28,845 nt of DNA from CAZEJK01 sp964512045 (GTDB taxonomy: Bacteria > Acidobacteriota > Thermoanaerobaculia > Thermoanaerobaculales > Sulfomarinibacteraceae): NCBI GenBank assembly GCA_964512045.1, contig CAZEJK010000044.1, positions 1-28,845 of the forward strand. Reading direction: 5' to 3'. The translations under genes and the position numbers were made by a program. A model generated the notes under the pieces. That model ran no database searches. It was not told the origin of the DNA and was given only the letters and a program-made list of their open reading frames with translations. Positions 7,273 to 16,137 of this stretch are shown here, in pieces; position 1 is the stretch's first letter; every line of letters starts with the position of its first letter.

Positions 7273-8189
7273 GCGGCACCTCCAGCGCTCGGGTCTTCGG
7301 TCAGGGCGATGAAGATCTCCTCCAGGGACGCGGGTCGAGCCTGGCTACCTGTGACGTTGGGGTGGGCCTCTACGGCCGCCCATCGATCTCGAGCGAACGA
7401 GGCGACGAGCGCCTCCGTGCCGAGCTCGCTGGTGTTGACCGTCAGCGGAGCGAGGTCGTGCACGATCTCCTCCGGGCGTGCTTCGGAGTCGCAGCGCAGC
7501 GCCACGAGCCGGAACCGCTCCTTGAGCGTCTCGAGGGGTTCGTCCAAAACCAGCCGGCCACGGTGGAGGATGCCGATACGGTCTGCAATCGGCTCGACTC
7601 CAGCCAGATCGTGGGTCGTGATCAGCACGGTGGTTCCACGATCTGCGAGCTCGCTGATCAGCTCGGCGTACACCGCCCGGCGCGCCACCGCGTCGATGCC
7701 GAGGGTGGGATCGTCGAGGACCAGGAGCTCCGGTCTGTGGCCCAATGCGAGCGTGAGCATCACCTGAGCTTTCTGCCCTTTGGAGAGCCGGCCGAACGGC
7801 ACCTTTGTGGGAAGCTCGAACCGTGCTCTCCGGGCCGCCACTGCGGCAGTGTCCCACTCGGGGTAGAGCCGAGAGCAGAAGCGCTCCAGTGCCGGGAATG
7901 TCATGGACTCCGGAGCATCCGGATCTTCCGACACCACGCCGAGACGAGCCATGAGCTGTCTGCGTGCGGACCAGGCGTCGCCGTCGAGAAGCCGACAGGT
8001 ACCCTCTTGAGCCCGCTGCTGTCCCAACAGCACCCGAACCAGCGAGGACTTGCCGGCACCGTTGCGACCGAGCAACGCGTAGACCGTTGCGGGTTCCACC
8101 CGGAGTGCAACACCGTCCACCGCTGTCACCGATTTGTAGCGGACAGTCAGATCGCGGATTTCGAGGGCGGCTGCAGGCTGCTCACTCAT
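7269..8189 (-). CDS. ABC transporter ATP-binding protein (YtrB/CcmA type)
   Basis: 306 residues from ATG 8189, which has GGGAG seven bases upstream; the longer frame to 8261 would run deep into the regulator gene. Walker A is GRNGAGKS (41-48), the signature LSKGQ (135-139), Walker B LLVLDD (155-160) and the switch His is H193 (TTHDL). The residue after the Walker B Asp is Asp160 where most ABC ATPases have the catalytic Glu, which could slow hydrolysis. The gene overlaps the regulator by 8 bp and the permease by 4 bp, forming a regulator-ATPase-permease operon like Bacillus ytrAB. It should energise the permease at the inner face of the cytoplasmic membrane. Confidence 0.92.
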   Translation of the reverse strand: MSEQPAAALEIRDLTVRYKSVTAVDGVALRVEPATVYALLGRNGAGKSSLVRVLLGQQRAQEGTCRLLDGDAWSARRQLMARLGVVSEDPDAPESMTFPALERFCSRLYPEWDTAAVAARRARFELPTKVPFGRLSKGQKAQVMLTLALGHRPELLVLDDPTLGIDAVARRAVYAELISELADRGTTVLITTHDLAGVEPIADRIGILHRGRLVLDEPLETLKERFRLVALRCDSEARPEEIVHDLAPLTVNTSELGTEALVASFARDRWAAVEAHPNVTGSQARPASLEEIFIALTEDPSAGGAA

Positions 8190-8583
8190 GACCGGCTCCC
8201 TTCTCCAGGTCGTGCCAGGCTCGCGCCAGCTCGTCTGTGGTGGTGGAGTAGTCGGCGCCAAGCGTTCGGGCGAGGGCCGCGTACCGGACCGCGCCGGCCG
8301 ACAGCTCGCTGTGCCGGTCGCCGTTGCTCAGAGCAGGAGGTGACGCGGTGACGAACGTGCCTTCGCCGCGGCGGACCTCCAGGACTCCTGCGTCGGTGAG
8401 GCGCCGGTACGCCTTGGACACGGTTGCCGGGTTCACCTGGAGCTGTCGGGCGAGATCGCGGACGGACGGGACGGGCCCGCCGGGCGCCAAGGCCCCGGTG
8501 GCCACCAGTCGGCGGACGCCGTCCTCGATCTGCCGCCAGATCGGGACCGCGTCAGCGGGATCGACGTGCAGCGTGTAGCGCAT
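8182..8583 (-). CDS. GntR-family transcriptional regulator, YtrA subfamily
   Basis: 133 residues. The winged helix-turn-helix covers about residues 12-78: PIWRQIEDGVRRLVATGAL, the GntR hallmark PSVRDLARQLQVNPATVSKAYRRL, and the wing LEVRRGEGTFV. The remaining 50 or so residues are a short helical tail, far smaller than FadR or HutC effector domains, which places it in the YtrA group. It overlaps the ATPase gene by 8 bp and heads the operon. YtrA regulators usually repress their own transporter operon and are released under cell-wall stress. A perfectly placed operator lies 34 bp upstream of its start. GAGG lies eight bases before the ATG. Confidence 0.92.
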   Translation of the reverse strand: MRYTLHVDPADAVPIWRQIEDGVRRLVATGALAPGGPVPSVRDLARQLQVNPATVSKAYRRLTDAGVLEVRRGEGTFVTASPPALSNGDRHSELSAGAVRYAALARTLGADYSTTTDELARAWHDLEKGAGHE

Positions 8584-8616
8584 GGTGGAACCTCGTGGGT
8601 TGCGGTGGGGAGGCTT

Positions 8617-8664
8617 GGTGTATCACTGATGTAATACACTAATGCACCATGCGCGCGCTGTCAA
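8617..8664 (-). promoter_or_regulatory. Promoter and YtrA-type operator of the regulator-ABC operon
   Basis: On the minus strand a consensus -35 TTGACA (8659-8664) and a 17-bp spacer lead to TAGTGT (8636-8641). Overlapping the -10 is AGTGTA-N12-TACACC (8617-8640), an inverted repeat very close to the AGTGTA...TACACT sites known for YtrA-type regulators. A repressor bound here would block RNA polymerase, so autoregulation is the natural reading. Confidence 0.75.
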
Positions 8665-8732
8665 GCCCGCCTGTGTTCGTGATCGGGGTGACCGTACCGT
8701 GGTTGTGGGTTGGCTGTGGGCTTTCCGTGACG

Positions 8733-11700
8733 CTACGCCACAGAACGTCGAAAAAGCCGGTCGGCGTCGTCGCGGATCGCCTGCAGGCAGGGGATGATGA
8801 GCAGGCAGATAACGGTGGCCACCGCGAGGCCGGCGGCGATCGTGGAGGCCAGCGGCTGCCAGGTCTTCGACGAGCCTCCGAGGCCGATCGCCATCGGGAG
8901 CAGGCCGAGGATCGTGGTCACCGAGGTGAGGAGGATCGGTCGCAGACGGAGACGGCCGGCGTTGATGATGGAGGTGCGGGCGTCGATGCCAGCGGCCCGT
9001 TGCTGGTTGATGAAGCTCACCAGGACGATCGAGTCGTTGACCGCCACGCCGGCGAGCGCGACGAAGCCGTACAGGGTCGCGATCGAGAACGGGTTGCCCG
9101 ACACCATCAGCCCGACCATTGCGCCGATGAACGAGAGCGGCACGACTGCCATGATGATCAGCGGTTGCGTCCAGTTCTTGAACTGGCCGGCCATCAGCAT
9201 GAAGTTCAGCAGCAGGCCGAGGGCAAACAGCTTGGTCAGGTCCTCGAACGTCTCCCAGAACTCACTGAACTGTCCTCCCGGCTCGGTTCTGACAGCGGGG
9301 TAGAGGGGCAGGATCCGCGCCACCTCGGCGTCGAGCTCACGGTTGACGGTTGCGAGATCGGTCACATCCTCGTCGATATCGGCGGACACGGTGACCGCGC
9401 GTTCGCGGTCGTGGCGACGGATGTTCATCGGACCGTACCGGGTCTCGAGGCGTGCCACCGCCTCGAACGGTACGATCTCGCCCGCGGGGTTGACGAAGCG
9501 GAACCGGGCGATGTCGTTCCGACTGGAGCGTGCGGACTCCTGGAGTCGGACCACCACGTCCACCTCTTCGTTGCCCGAGCGGAAGGTCGTGGCGGTGGCG
9601 CCCGCGAACGCAGCGTGCACCGAGGCGGCGATCCGGGTCGGATCCAGGCCGTGCCGGACGGCGGCTTCACGGTCGACGACCACGTCCATGGAGGGCTGGC
9701 GGAGGTTCAGGTCGTCACGGACGTTCTCCACTCCAGCCATCGAACGCAGTGCAGTCTGGATCCGATCCGACACCTCGCCCAGCTCGTCCAGCTCTGGACC
9801 TTTGACCATCAGCTCGATCGGTGCATCGGCCGGAGGTCCCTGCTCGACCTTGTTGAACTCCACCTCCACCGGCCCGGGGATCGCGTCGGTACGCTTCCTC
9901 AGATCGGCGATGATCTCATCGATGGTGCGTTCCCGGTCGCGCGCCTCAACGACGTCGACCCAAACCTGGCCCACGTGGGGGCCGTGGTGCCACTCGTCCA
10001 TCTCCTGGTACAGCCCCGTGTTGCCGATGACGCCCTCCAGCTCTCCTTCTGGGAGCCTGGACGCCGCCGCTTCGAACTGCTGCACAACGCTATCCGTGGC
10101 GTCGAGGCGAGTACCGTCTGGCATGGTGATACCGATCTGCACGCTTGACATCTCGTCGCCGGCGAACAGGTCGACGCCGATCAACGGAATCAGACCGACG
10201 GAGGCGACCAGGGCGATCACCGCGCCGGGGACGACCGCGTACCGCCAACGCAGCACGGCGTTGAGGCTGTGCTCGTACCGATCGGCCCATCGGTCGAACC
10301 TCGATTGTCCGCCGGCGTGCGTCTCCTTCAGTCGCACGATATCCACGAAGTGCGATGGCAGAATCAGCAGCGCCTCGATCAGCGAGGCGAGGAGCACCAA
10401 CGATACGGTGATCGGGATGATCCGCATGAACTTACCGATGGTGCCAGTCAGTAGAACGAGCGGCAGAAAACCGGCCATGGTCGTGAACGACGACACCACG
10501 ACCGGCGATACAACTTCGCGAACGCCGTCGATGACTGCAGTCTCCAGTCTCTTGCCCGACTGCAGATGGCGGTAGGAGTTCTCCAGGATCACGATGGCAT
10601 CATCGACCACCATGCCGAGGACCAGGATCAGCCCGAACAGGGTGTTGCCATTGAGTGTGCTCCCCGTCCAGTCGAGTGCGACCACCGCCAGTAGGAAGGT
10701 AACCGGAATACCCAGTGCCGCACAGAGGGCGGATCGCCAACCCAGGAACAGGAACAGGGCAACGACGACCATCAGCAGGCCCAGAAGTGCGTTGGACTGC
10801 AGCACTCCGAGGATGATCCCCACCAGCTTTGACTCGTCGTTGGAGATGGCCAAATGGACGCCCGCAGGCAGCCGATCCTTCCATTCGGTCATGATCTCGC
10901 GGGCCCGGGCAACGATGTCGAGCGTGTTGCCGTCAGTGGTCTTGGTGATCGGTAGCGTGATCGATGGCTCGGCGTCGAATCTCGAGATCAGAGTCCGCTC
11001 CTCGAACCCACGCCGCACCTCCGCGACATCCCGGACCAGAACCCGCGTGCCGGCACCGCCAGCGCGCAGGGCGACGTTGGCCACGTCATCGACATCTGCG
11101 ACCTCTGAACGTGTGCGAAGCAAGTACTCCTGGCCGCCCATCTTGAAGATCCCGGCGGGAAGGTTCAGGCTCGCCAGACGCAGCGCCAGCTCGACGTCGG
11201 CGGGATCCAGCCGGTGGGCCTCCAGCTTGCGAGGATCACAGGAGACGTGGATCACCGGATCGCGATCGCCAAAGCGGTCGACCTTGCTGACACCCTCGAT
11301 ATCGCGCAGGTCTTCCCTGAGCTGCTTGGCGATTTCGTGGAGCACGCGCTCCCCGGCGGTGCCGTGGACCACCACCGAGGCCACCGGTTGGAAGTCGTAG
11401 CTGGAGAACTCCTCCACGGTCGTGTCCTCGGCGCCGGCGGGCAGGTCGACGTTGGTGAGCCGTGCGCGAACATCGTCGACTCGCCGTTCGAACTCGCGCT
11501 CTGGAATCTGCTCGAACTTGACCCAGACGAACGACCCGCTCTGGCGTGACTGTGACGTGATGACGTCGATGTCCTCGACGGTCTGGATCTCGTCCTCGAT
11601 TGGGATCGAGATCAGCTGCTCCACCTCCTCCGGGTTGGCCCCCACCCAGATCGTGTCGATGAACGCCCAGTTGAAGCCCACGCGAGGGTTGAGCTCGCGT

Positions 11701-11798
11701 GGGATGCTGAGCAGCGAGTAGATCCCCACCGCGACGACGAGAACGAACACCGCGTTCACCAGCGCCCGGTTGCGAACCGAAAAGGCGCCGGGGTTCAT
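8733..11798 (-). CDS. RND-family efflux pump inner-membrane protein (HAE1/AcrB type)
   Basis: 1021 residues, full length for the family. The N-terminus opens with the first transmembrane helix (LVNAVFVLVVAVGIYSLLSIPREL). Two homologous halves each carry a large periplasmic loop and a set of six helices. The proton-relay pair Asp399-Asp400 is present in GMVVDDAIVILEN (AcrB D407/D408). In the second half, the position of AcrB Lys940 is Asn921 (GVAVNDSIVLVSF), as is common in less-studied HAE1 groups. The protein should take substrates from the periplasm or membrane and pass them to the TolC-type partner. Its ATG overlaps the adaptor gene stop (ATGA, 11795-11798). Substrate cannot be deduced. 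No clear terminator is visible between its end and the divergently spaced regulator promoter. Confidence 0.93.
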   Translation of the reverse strand: MNPGAFSVRNRALVNAVFVLVVAVGIYSLLSIPRELNPRVGFNWAFIDTIWVGANPEEVEQLISIPIEDEIQTVEDIDVITSQSRQSGSFVWVKFEQIPEREFERRVDDVRARLTNVDLPAGAEDTTVEEFSSYDFQPVASVVVHGTAGERVLHEIAKQLREDLRDIEGVSKVDRFGDRDPVIHVSCDPRKLEAHRLDPADVELALRLASLNLPAGIFKMGGQEYLLRTRSEVADVDDVANVALRAGGAGTRVLVRDVAEVRRGFEERTLISRFDAEPSITLPITKTTDGNTLDIVARAREIMTEWKDRLPAGVHLAISNDESKLVGIILGVLQSNALLGLLMVVVALFLFLGWRSALCAALGIPVTFLLAVVALDWTGSTLNGNTLFGLILVLGMVVDDAIVILENSYRHLQSGKRLETAVIDGVREVVSPVVVSSFTTMAGFLPLVLLTGTIGKFMRIIPITVSLVLLASLIEALLILPSHFVDIVRLKETHAGGQSRFDRWADRYEHSLNAVLRWRYAVVPGAVIALVASVGLIPLIGVDLFAGDEMSSVQIGITMPDGTRLDATDSVVQQFEAAASRLPEGELEGVIGNTGLYQEMDEWHHGPHVGQVWVDVVEARDRERTIDEIIADLRKRTDAIPGPVEVEFNKVEQGPPADAPIELMVKGPELDELGEVSDRIQTALRSMAGVENVRDDLNLRQPSMDVVVDREAAVRHGLDPTRIAASVHAAFAGATATTFRSGNEEVDVVVRLQESARSSRNDIARFRFVNPAGEIVPFEAVARLETRYGPMNIRRHDRERAVTVSADIDEDVTDLATVNRELDAEVARILPLYPAVRTEPGGQFSEFWETFEDLTKLFALGLLLNFMLMAGQFKNWTQPLIIMAVVPLSFIGAMVGLMVSGNPFSIATLYGFVALAGVAVNDSIVLVSFINQQRAAGIDARTSIINAGRLRLRPILLTSVTTILGLLPMAIGLGGSSKTWQPLASTIAAGLAVATVICLLIIPCLQAIRDDADRLFRRSVA

Positions 11799-12892
11799 GG
11801 CGTGGTCACCTCCACGCGGTCGCCGTCCGTGAGCCGGTGTTGACCCTGGATCGCCACGGTGTCCCCGGCTTCGAGCCCGGAGATCACCTCGGCAACCTCC
11901 GGAGTCTGGGCGCCGATGACCGGTTCGACCCGTCGTGCGGTCGTGCCCTCGATGACGAATACGACGGGGACATCACCGCTTTCGATCAGCGCCATGCGGG
12001 GGATGGTCAGGGTCCGGCGCTCTCCGAGCAGCACCCGCACCGTACCTTGCATTCCTGGCAGGAGCTCTCCCTGGGACGATGCGATGTCGTGAACTGTGAC
12101 CTCGACGGCGTAGGTCGCTGTCGTGGGGTCGGTCTCCTGGCCGAGAAGACGAACGGTGCCCTCGAACTCCGCACCGGGGAGAGCGTGCGCCGTCACCGCG
12201 GCCGGTAGCCCCACCCGCAGCTGTGCGCGATCGTGGGCGGACGCGGCCGCACGGACCTTGACCCTGTCGCGGGCGACGAGGCGAGCAACTCGTGTGCCGG
12301 GAGACAGGAGCGCTCCGATCTCCACGTGGCGCTCGCTGATGACCCCGGCGAACGGCGCGCGGATCTCCGTATCTCGGAGATGTTCTCGAGCGAGATCCCG
12401 GGCCGCTTCGGCTTCATCGCGCTGTGCCTCGGCTGTGGCCGCCGCCAGCCGCAGGCGGTCCAGCTCCCCTGCCGAAATGTCGTCGGTGGTTGCCAGGAGC
12501 TCGCCACGCTCCAGATCCGTGCGCGCCTGCGCCAGCTGCGCTTCGGCCGCGGCCAGAGCTGCCTCGGACTGGGCAACGCGGGCGGAGACCTCTGCGTCGT
12601 CGATGCGGGCTACGAGGTCGCCGGAATCCATCTGGTCGCCGACCTCCACCGGCAGGGCGACGACGGGGCCGCTGGTCTCGGAGGCAATCTCCACCGCAGC
12701 CCACGGCGTGACCTGTGCGGACAGCTCGACCGTATCCTCGAGGGTTTGAACCTGCGCCGTGGCGGTCACCACAACCGCCGGATTTGCCACCGGCTCGGCG
12801 CTGCTCCGGCTGTGGTTCACGTCGTCGGAGCAACCGAGCATCGCGACGAGGATGATCCAGCAGCCGACGAACAGCGAGTGTCGACGGGTCAT
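11795..12892 (-). CDS. RND efflux periplasmic adaptor, lipoprotein
   Basis: 365 residues. A type II signal ends in the lipobox MLGC with Cys21 (VAMLGCSDD), so the mature protein is lipid-anchored in the periplasm. The domains follow the usual order of membrane-fusion proteins: a lipoyl half (about 55-95, with SGPVVALPVEVGDQMDSGDLVARID), an alpha-helical hairpin rich in Ala/Glu (about 96-170), the second lipoyl half with the hallmark IRAPFAGVISERHVEIGALLSPG, a beta-barrel, and a membrane-proximal domain ending GLEAGDTVAIQGQHRLTDGDRVEV. It bridges the RND pump and the outer-membrane channel. The gene overlaps both neighbours by 4 bp. Confidence 0.93.
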   Translation of the reverse strand: MTRRHSLFVGCWIILVAMLGCSDDVNHSRSSAEPVANPAVVVTATAQVQTLEDTVELSAQVTPWAAVEIASETSGPVVALPVEVGDQMDSGDLVARIDDAEVSARVAQSEAALAAAEAQLAQARTDLERGELLATTDDISAGELDRLRLAAATAEAQRDEAEAARDLAREHLRDTEIRAPFAGVISERHVEIGALLSPGTRVARLVARDRVKVRAAASAHDRAQLRVGLPAAVTAHALPGAEFEGTVRLLGQETDPTTATYAVEVTVHDIASSQGELLPGMQGTVRVLLGERRTLTIPRMALIESGDVPVVFVIEGTTARRVEPVIGAQTPEVAEVISGLEAGDTVAIQGQHRLTDGDRVEVTTP

Positions 12893-14268
12893 GGAATCAG
12901 ACCTCCCACGGGTATGTCGAGGGCGGGGTAGGCGAGCTCGAGCCGTGCCACCGCCGCCAGAAACTCTGTACGTGCGGCCACAACCTCGACCTCGGTGGAC
13001 GCCAGGACGGCGTCCGCGTCGATCAGATCGAGGAGCCCGACCACGCCGACGATGTACTGACGGTCGACGAGCTCGCGGCGAGCGCTCGCTTCCGCGACGG
13101 CGCGCCGGGCAGACGCCAGGCGGGTGCGGGAGCGCAGCAGGTCCGCTGCCGCAGCAGCGATCTCCTTGAAGATTGCGGCTCGGGCGTCCTCCACGCCGAT
13201 CTCGGCCATGGTGTGGCGGGCTCGCGCTGCGGCCACCCGAGCGCTCAATGAACCGCGCAGATCGAGCGGAACCTCCACCAGCACGGTGGCGGACCAGTTG
13301 TCGAACTCATCCAGTGCGAGGGTATCGTTCTCGAGCCAGCCGTAGGTGACTGCACCGTTGACCTGCGGACGGAGCGCGCCGACAGCGGCGCGCTGCTCCG
13401 CTCGAGCGGCCTCGGAGCGGGCCTGGGCCGCGCGGACCTCCGGAAGCTGATCGACCTCGATCTGGGCCTTCATGAGAAGCTCATGCAGATCGGTCTTACG
13501 TGCCCAACCGAGCAGGTCGTCCACCTTCCGGGGCGCCGGCAGGCTCGCCGCTTCCAGCGTGTTGAACGGGAGGTCGAGCAGGTCGGCGAGCTCGACCCGC
13601 GCGAGCAGCACCGACGCCTCGGCTGCGGCGACGTCCGCCCGGGCTCGCTCGACCTCGACGCGCCAGCGCAGCACCTCCTGTCGGGTGCTCAGCCCGATCT
13701 CGAGCCGGCGCTCGTTCTCGCTGAGACGGCGGTCGGCACGCTGCAACGCGACCTCGCGTGCACCAACTGTCGCCTCGCTGGCGGCCTGAGCGAAGAACGC
13801 GCGCACCACCGCGGCGCGAACGGTGCGCCGGCGTGCCTCTTCATCGGCCCACGCCGCGGTGAGAAGACTGCTGCTCGCTGCAACCGAGCTGGCGAGCTGG
13901 CCGCCGGTCCAGATCGGCATCTGTGCCTCGGCCTCGGTGCGGTACGAGTCCTCGAACAGGAACGGCGGAATCTCCATGCCGATGAGCTGAGAGAGCCCTT
14001 CCGCGGCGGCGTTTGCACGCTCGACCGTGTTGCTATCGACGCGGGTGAGGCGTTGGCGGAGCCGCAGCGATGGCCATCTCTGCGCGCGCGCCTCCCGGTG
14101 CAGGGCTTCCAGCTCGAAGGTGCGGGCGGAGGCAGTGGCAACAGCCCGGGAACGGAGGTCCGCACGCGCCAAGGCTGCGGTGAGGGTGAGCCCGTCGGGG
14201 CTCGGCGCGGCCGGGGACAGACTCACGCCGACAACGAGAAGCGAGGCCGTCAATGCGTGGGTGCGCAT
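12889..14268 (-). CDS. TolC-like outer-membrane efflux protein
   Basis: 459 residues from ATG 14268. The frame stays open upstream to 14526, but that part overlaps the end of the PBP gene. At 14268 a signal peptide begins at once (ALTASLLVVGVSLSPAAPS). The body is two repeats of long amphipathic helices rich in Ala, Arg and Glu (for example LQRADRRLSENERRLEIGLSTRQEVLRWRVEVERARADVAAAEASVLLARVELADLL), with short beta segments around PIWTGGQLAS and VLVEVPLDLRGSLSARV, as in OEP/TolC proteins. It would form the exit duct for the pump. There is no Shine-Dalgarno; TACACT lies 6 nt upstream of the ATG. Confidence 0.87.
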   Translation of the reverse strand: MRTHALTASLLVVGVSLSPAAPSPDGLTLTAALARADLRSRAVATASARTFELEALHREARAQRWPSLRLRQRLTRVDSNTVERANAAAEGLSQLIGMEIPPFLFEDSYRTEAEAQMPIWTGGQLASSVAASSSLLTAAWADEEARRRTVRAAVVRAFFAQAASEATVGAREVALQRADRRLSENERRLEIGLSTRQEVLRWRVEVERARADVAAAEASVLLARVELADLLDLPFNTLEAASLPAPRKVDDLLGWARKTDLHELLMKAQIEVDQLPEVRAAQARSEAARAEQRAAVGALRPQVNGAVTYGWLENDTLALDEFDNWSATVLVEVPLDLRGSLSARVAAARARHTMAEIGVEDARAAIFKEIAAAAADLLRSRTRLASARRAVAEASARRELVDRQYIVGVVGLLDLIDADAVLASTEVEVVAARTEFLAAVARLELAYPALDIPVGGLIP

Positions 14269-14274
14269 GCCGGG

Positions 14275-14280
14275 AGTGTA
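14275..14280 (-). promoter_or_regulatory. Possible -10 element of the TolC-RND operon
   Basis: TACACT on the minus strand is followed by 6 nt and the ATG at 14268. No convincing -35 is present at 16-18 bp. If real, the efflux operon would have its own leaderless promoter in the 46-bp gap after the PBP gene. Confidence 0.3.
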
Positions 14281-14314
14281 CCTCAACCGTGGCTGGACAC
14301 GAGAGCGCCGTCTG

Positions 14315-16087
14315 TCAGTGAACCCTGGTTCTGAGATCGGCTCGTTCTGCAGTCGAACTTCGGTGCAGGGCCCGGCGAAGCTGGAGCCGGCGGGTTTCAA
14401 TGTCTGCAATGGCGCGCAAGAGGCGTTGGGTGACGTGGTATCCGGCGCGACGTACATCCTTCGATCTCGGCACGCCGGTGACCCGTACGGAGAACGCCAG
14501 CCACGGATCGGGAAGTGGCCCGACACCGATGTAGTTGACGTGGAACCCTGGCCACCGGTTGCCGCCGGTGCCGGTCTTCATGGCGACCTGGAAGCCGGTG
14601 GGGTCGATCAGGGCGGCGGTCCCGCCCCAACCGGTCACGCTGTCCATGGCACTGAGCAGCGCTCGTCGCTGTCGAGTGTCGAGGACCGGCGTGGCGGGTT
14701 CGCGGGAGATCGGCTCTGGATGCAGTCCCAGGGGTGAGTCCATGGCGTGGATGAGTGAGAGCTCTGGCAGTGAGCCGGTCGCCACCGGTGCGGCGAGCAG
14801 CGCCGCATGAACGGGAGTGATGTCGGTGGCGTTGAGCCCGATCGCCAGATCCGCGAGCTGACGACGGTTGCCGTCGGGATCCAGGATCCGGCCCCACCAG
14901 CCGCCGCGTCCGAAACCCCAGCGGTGGTGCTCGGCGAGTAGCCAGCGGCGGCCGATGCGTAGACCGAGCTCGGCGAACACCGTGTTGCAGCTGGCAGCAA
15001 ATGCGTCGTCGAGACCGTGGATCAGCCCCTGCGCGGATGGACACCAGAGCATGCTGCCGTCAATCCGGAGCGCGCCGCTGCAGTGGCTGCCGGCGATCTC
15101 GGCGTCGACGTCGAGGCCCTTGCGAAGCGCGGCCGCAACAGTGAGCATCTTCATGATCGAGGCCGGCTCCAGACGTTGTCGGAACGCGGCGTCGTGGCGC
15201 CACGCTGAGGCGGTTTGAGGATCACTGACCGCCGCCAGGAGCTCACCGGTGCGGGCGTCGAGGAGAACAACGGTGCCACGCCATCCTTCGAGCGCTGCTG
15301 CGGCTGCGCGGCCGAGCTCCAGATCCACGCTGAGCCGGAGCGCGGGGAGTGCAGCTTCATGCGCCGATAGCAGTGACCTGTCCGGAATACAGGCCCTGTC
15401 GAGGCCTTTCACCAACCGGATCGTGCCGTCATCCCACGCTCCGCCGATCAAGAGGCCTTGGCGGTCGCGAACGACGGTGCCGTTGTGCTGGAGGATCGGG
15501 AGCGTTCGGTGGATCTCGCGTCCGAGGCGAGTGTCGCGCAGATGTCCTGGCACGTGCTCCCACGCGGCCTGAGCTACAGCGGGGTCGTACGGCGGCCGTG
15601 AGATCTGAAGGGCTGCACGGTACAGGTGACCGCCGAGCTCTCCGCTGTCGACGGCGAGCTGAGCCAGGCGGTGACACTCTTCCCACTGTCCTCGCTCCAA
15701 TGCCGTGTGCAGCAGGCGACGGAGCACGAGCCGCTCTGTGACCGGGAGCGATCGGATCGGTTCGACCCGTTCGCCGGCCTGCGCACGGAAGATCGCCTGA
15801 CCTGCGGACGCGGCGTCGCCGGCCCACCGCGAGCGTGCGAGCCGGGCGTAGGCTGCTCGGGCGTCAGAGATGCGAAGCTCGAGGGCCGCCGAGCGGGCGT
15901 CGGCAATCTCTGCGATTCGATCAGCGTGAATGGCGACGCCGATGGCTGTGGTCGCGAGCATAGCGCCGACGAGGAGCGCGGTAATGCTCCATCGCAGGAT
16001 ACGCTGCGGCGATCCTTCGACAGCGGTGGTGGCGGATCTCCACGGAGAGGCTCGTTCCGTCACGGCGAGAGAGTATCGCAGCGTCAT
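14315..16087 (-). CDS. Penicillin-binding protein (D,D-transpeptidase) with atypical N-terminal domain
   Basis: 590 residues. One hydrophobic segment (about 33-53) anchors it in the inner membrane. The transpeptidase domain (about 250-570) has all active-site motifs: Ser310-I-M-K313, S366-C-N368 and K504-T-G506, plus the usual lead-in VDLELGRAAAAAL and VVLLDARTGELLAAVSDP. It should cross-link peptidoglycan and bind beta-lactams. The region 60-250 does not show the usual class B dimerisation-domain motifs; it is helical with a TPR-like part (ERGQWEECHRLAQLAVDSGEL), and no glycosyltransferase is present. No Shine-Dalgarno precedes ATG 16087. GTG 16063 (VTERAS) is an alternative start, with TACTCT 6 nt upstream. 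It is 46 bp upstream of the TolC-RND genes. Confidence 0.85.
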   Translation of the reverse strand: MTLRYSLAVTERASPWRSATTAVEGSPQRILRWSITALLVGAMLATTAIGVAIHADRIAEIADARSAALELRISDARAAYARLARSRWAGDAASAGQAIFRAQAGERVEPIRSLPVTERLVLRRLLHTALERGQWEECHRLAQLAVDSGELGGHLYRAALQISRPPYDPAVAQAAWEHVPGHLRDTRLGREIHRTLPILQHNGTVVRDRQGLLIGGAWDDGTIRLVKGLDRACIPDRSLLSAHEAALPALRLSVDLELGRAAAAALEGWRGTVVLLDARTGELLAAVSDPQTASAWRHDAAFRQRLEPASIMKMLTVAAALRKGLDVDAEIAGSHCSGALRIDGSMLWCPSAQGLIHGLDDAFAASCNTVFAELGLRIGRRWLLAEHHRWGFGRGGWWGRILDPDGNRRQLADLAIGLNATDITPVHAALLAAPVATGSLPELSLIHAMDSPLGLHPEPISREPATPVLDTRQRRALLSAMDSVTGWGGTAALIDPTGFQVAMKTGTGGNRWPGFHVNYIGVGPLPDPWLAFSVRVTGVPRSKDVRRAGYHVTQRLLRAIADIETRRLQLRRALHRSSTAERADLRTRVH

Positions 16088-16116
16088 CGGCGATGGTCCA
16101 GCCGTGGCGACGGTCC

Positions 16117-16134
16117 GGTGATATGCTGATCACC
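16117..16134 (+). promoter_or_regulatory. Dyad with extended -10 in the divergent PBP/kinase control region
   Basis: GGTGAT-atgctg-ATCACC is a perfect 6-bp inverted repeat. It covers TATGCT (16122-16127), which is preceded by TG at the extended -10 position and points towards the kinase gene. The palindrome is the kind of site a dimeric repressor would occupy; its regulator is unknown. Confidence 0.45.
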
Positions 16135-16137
16135 ACG

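Noticed and set aside
8649..10148. A 499-codon open frame on the plus strand opposite the RND pump gene
   Set aside because: Composition rich in Arg, His and Asp with no domain; it mirrors the third codon positions of the pump gene.
12889..14526. Longer version of the TolC-like protein starting at 14526
   Set aside because: The extra 86 codons overlap the end of the PBP gene and place the signal peptide inside the protein.
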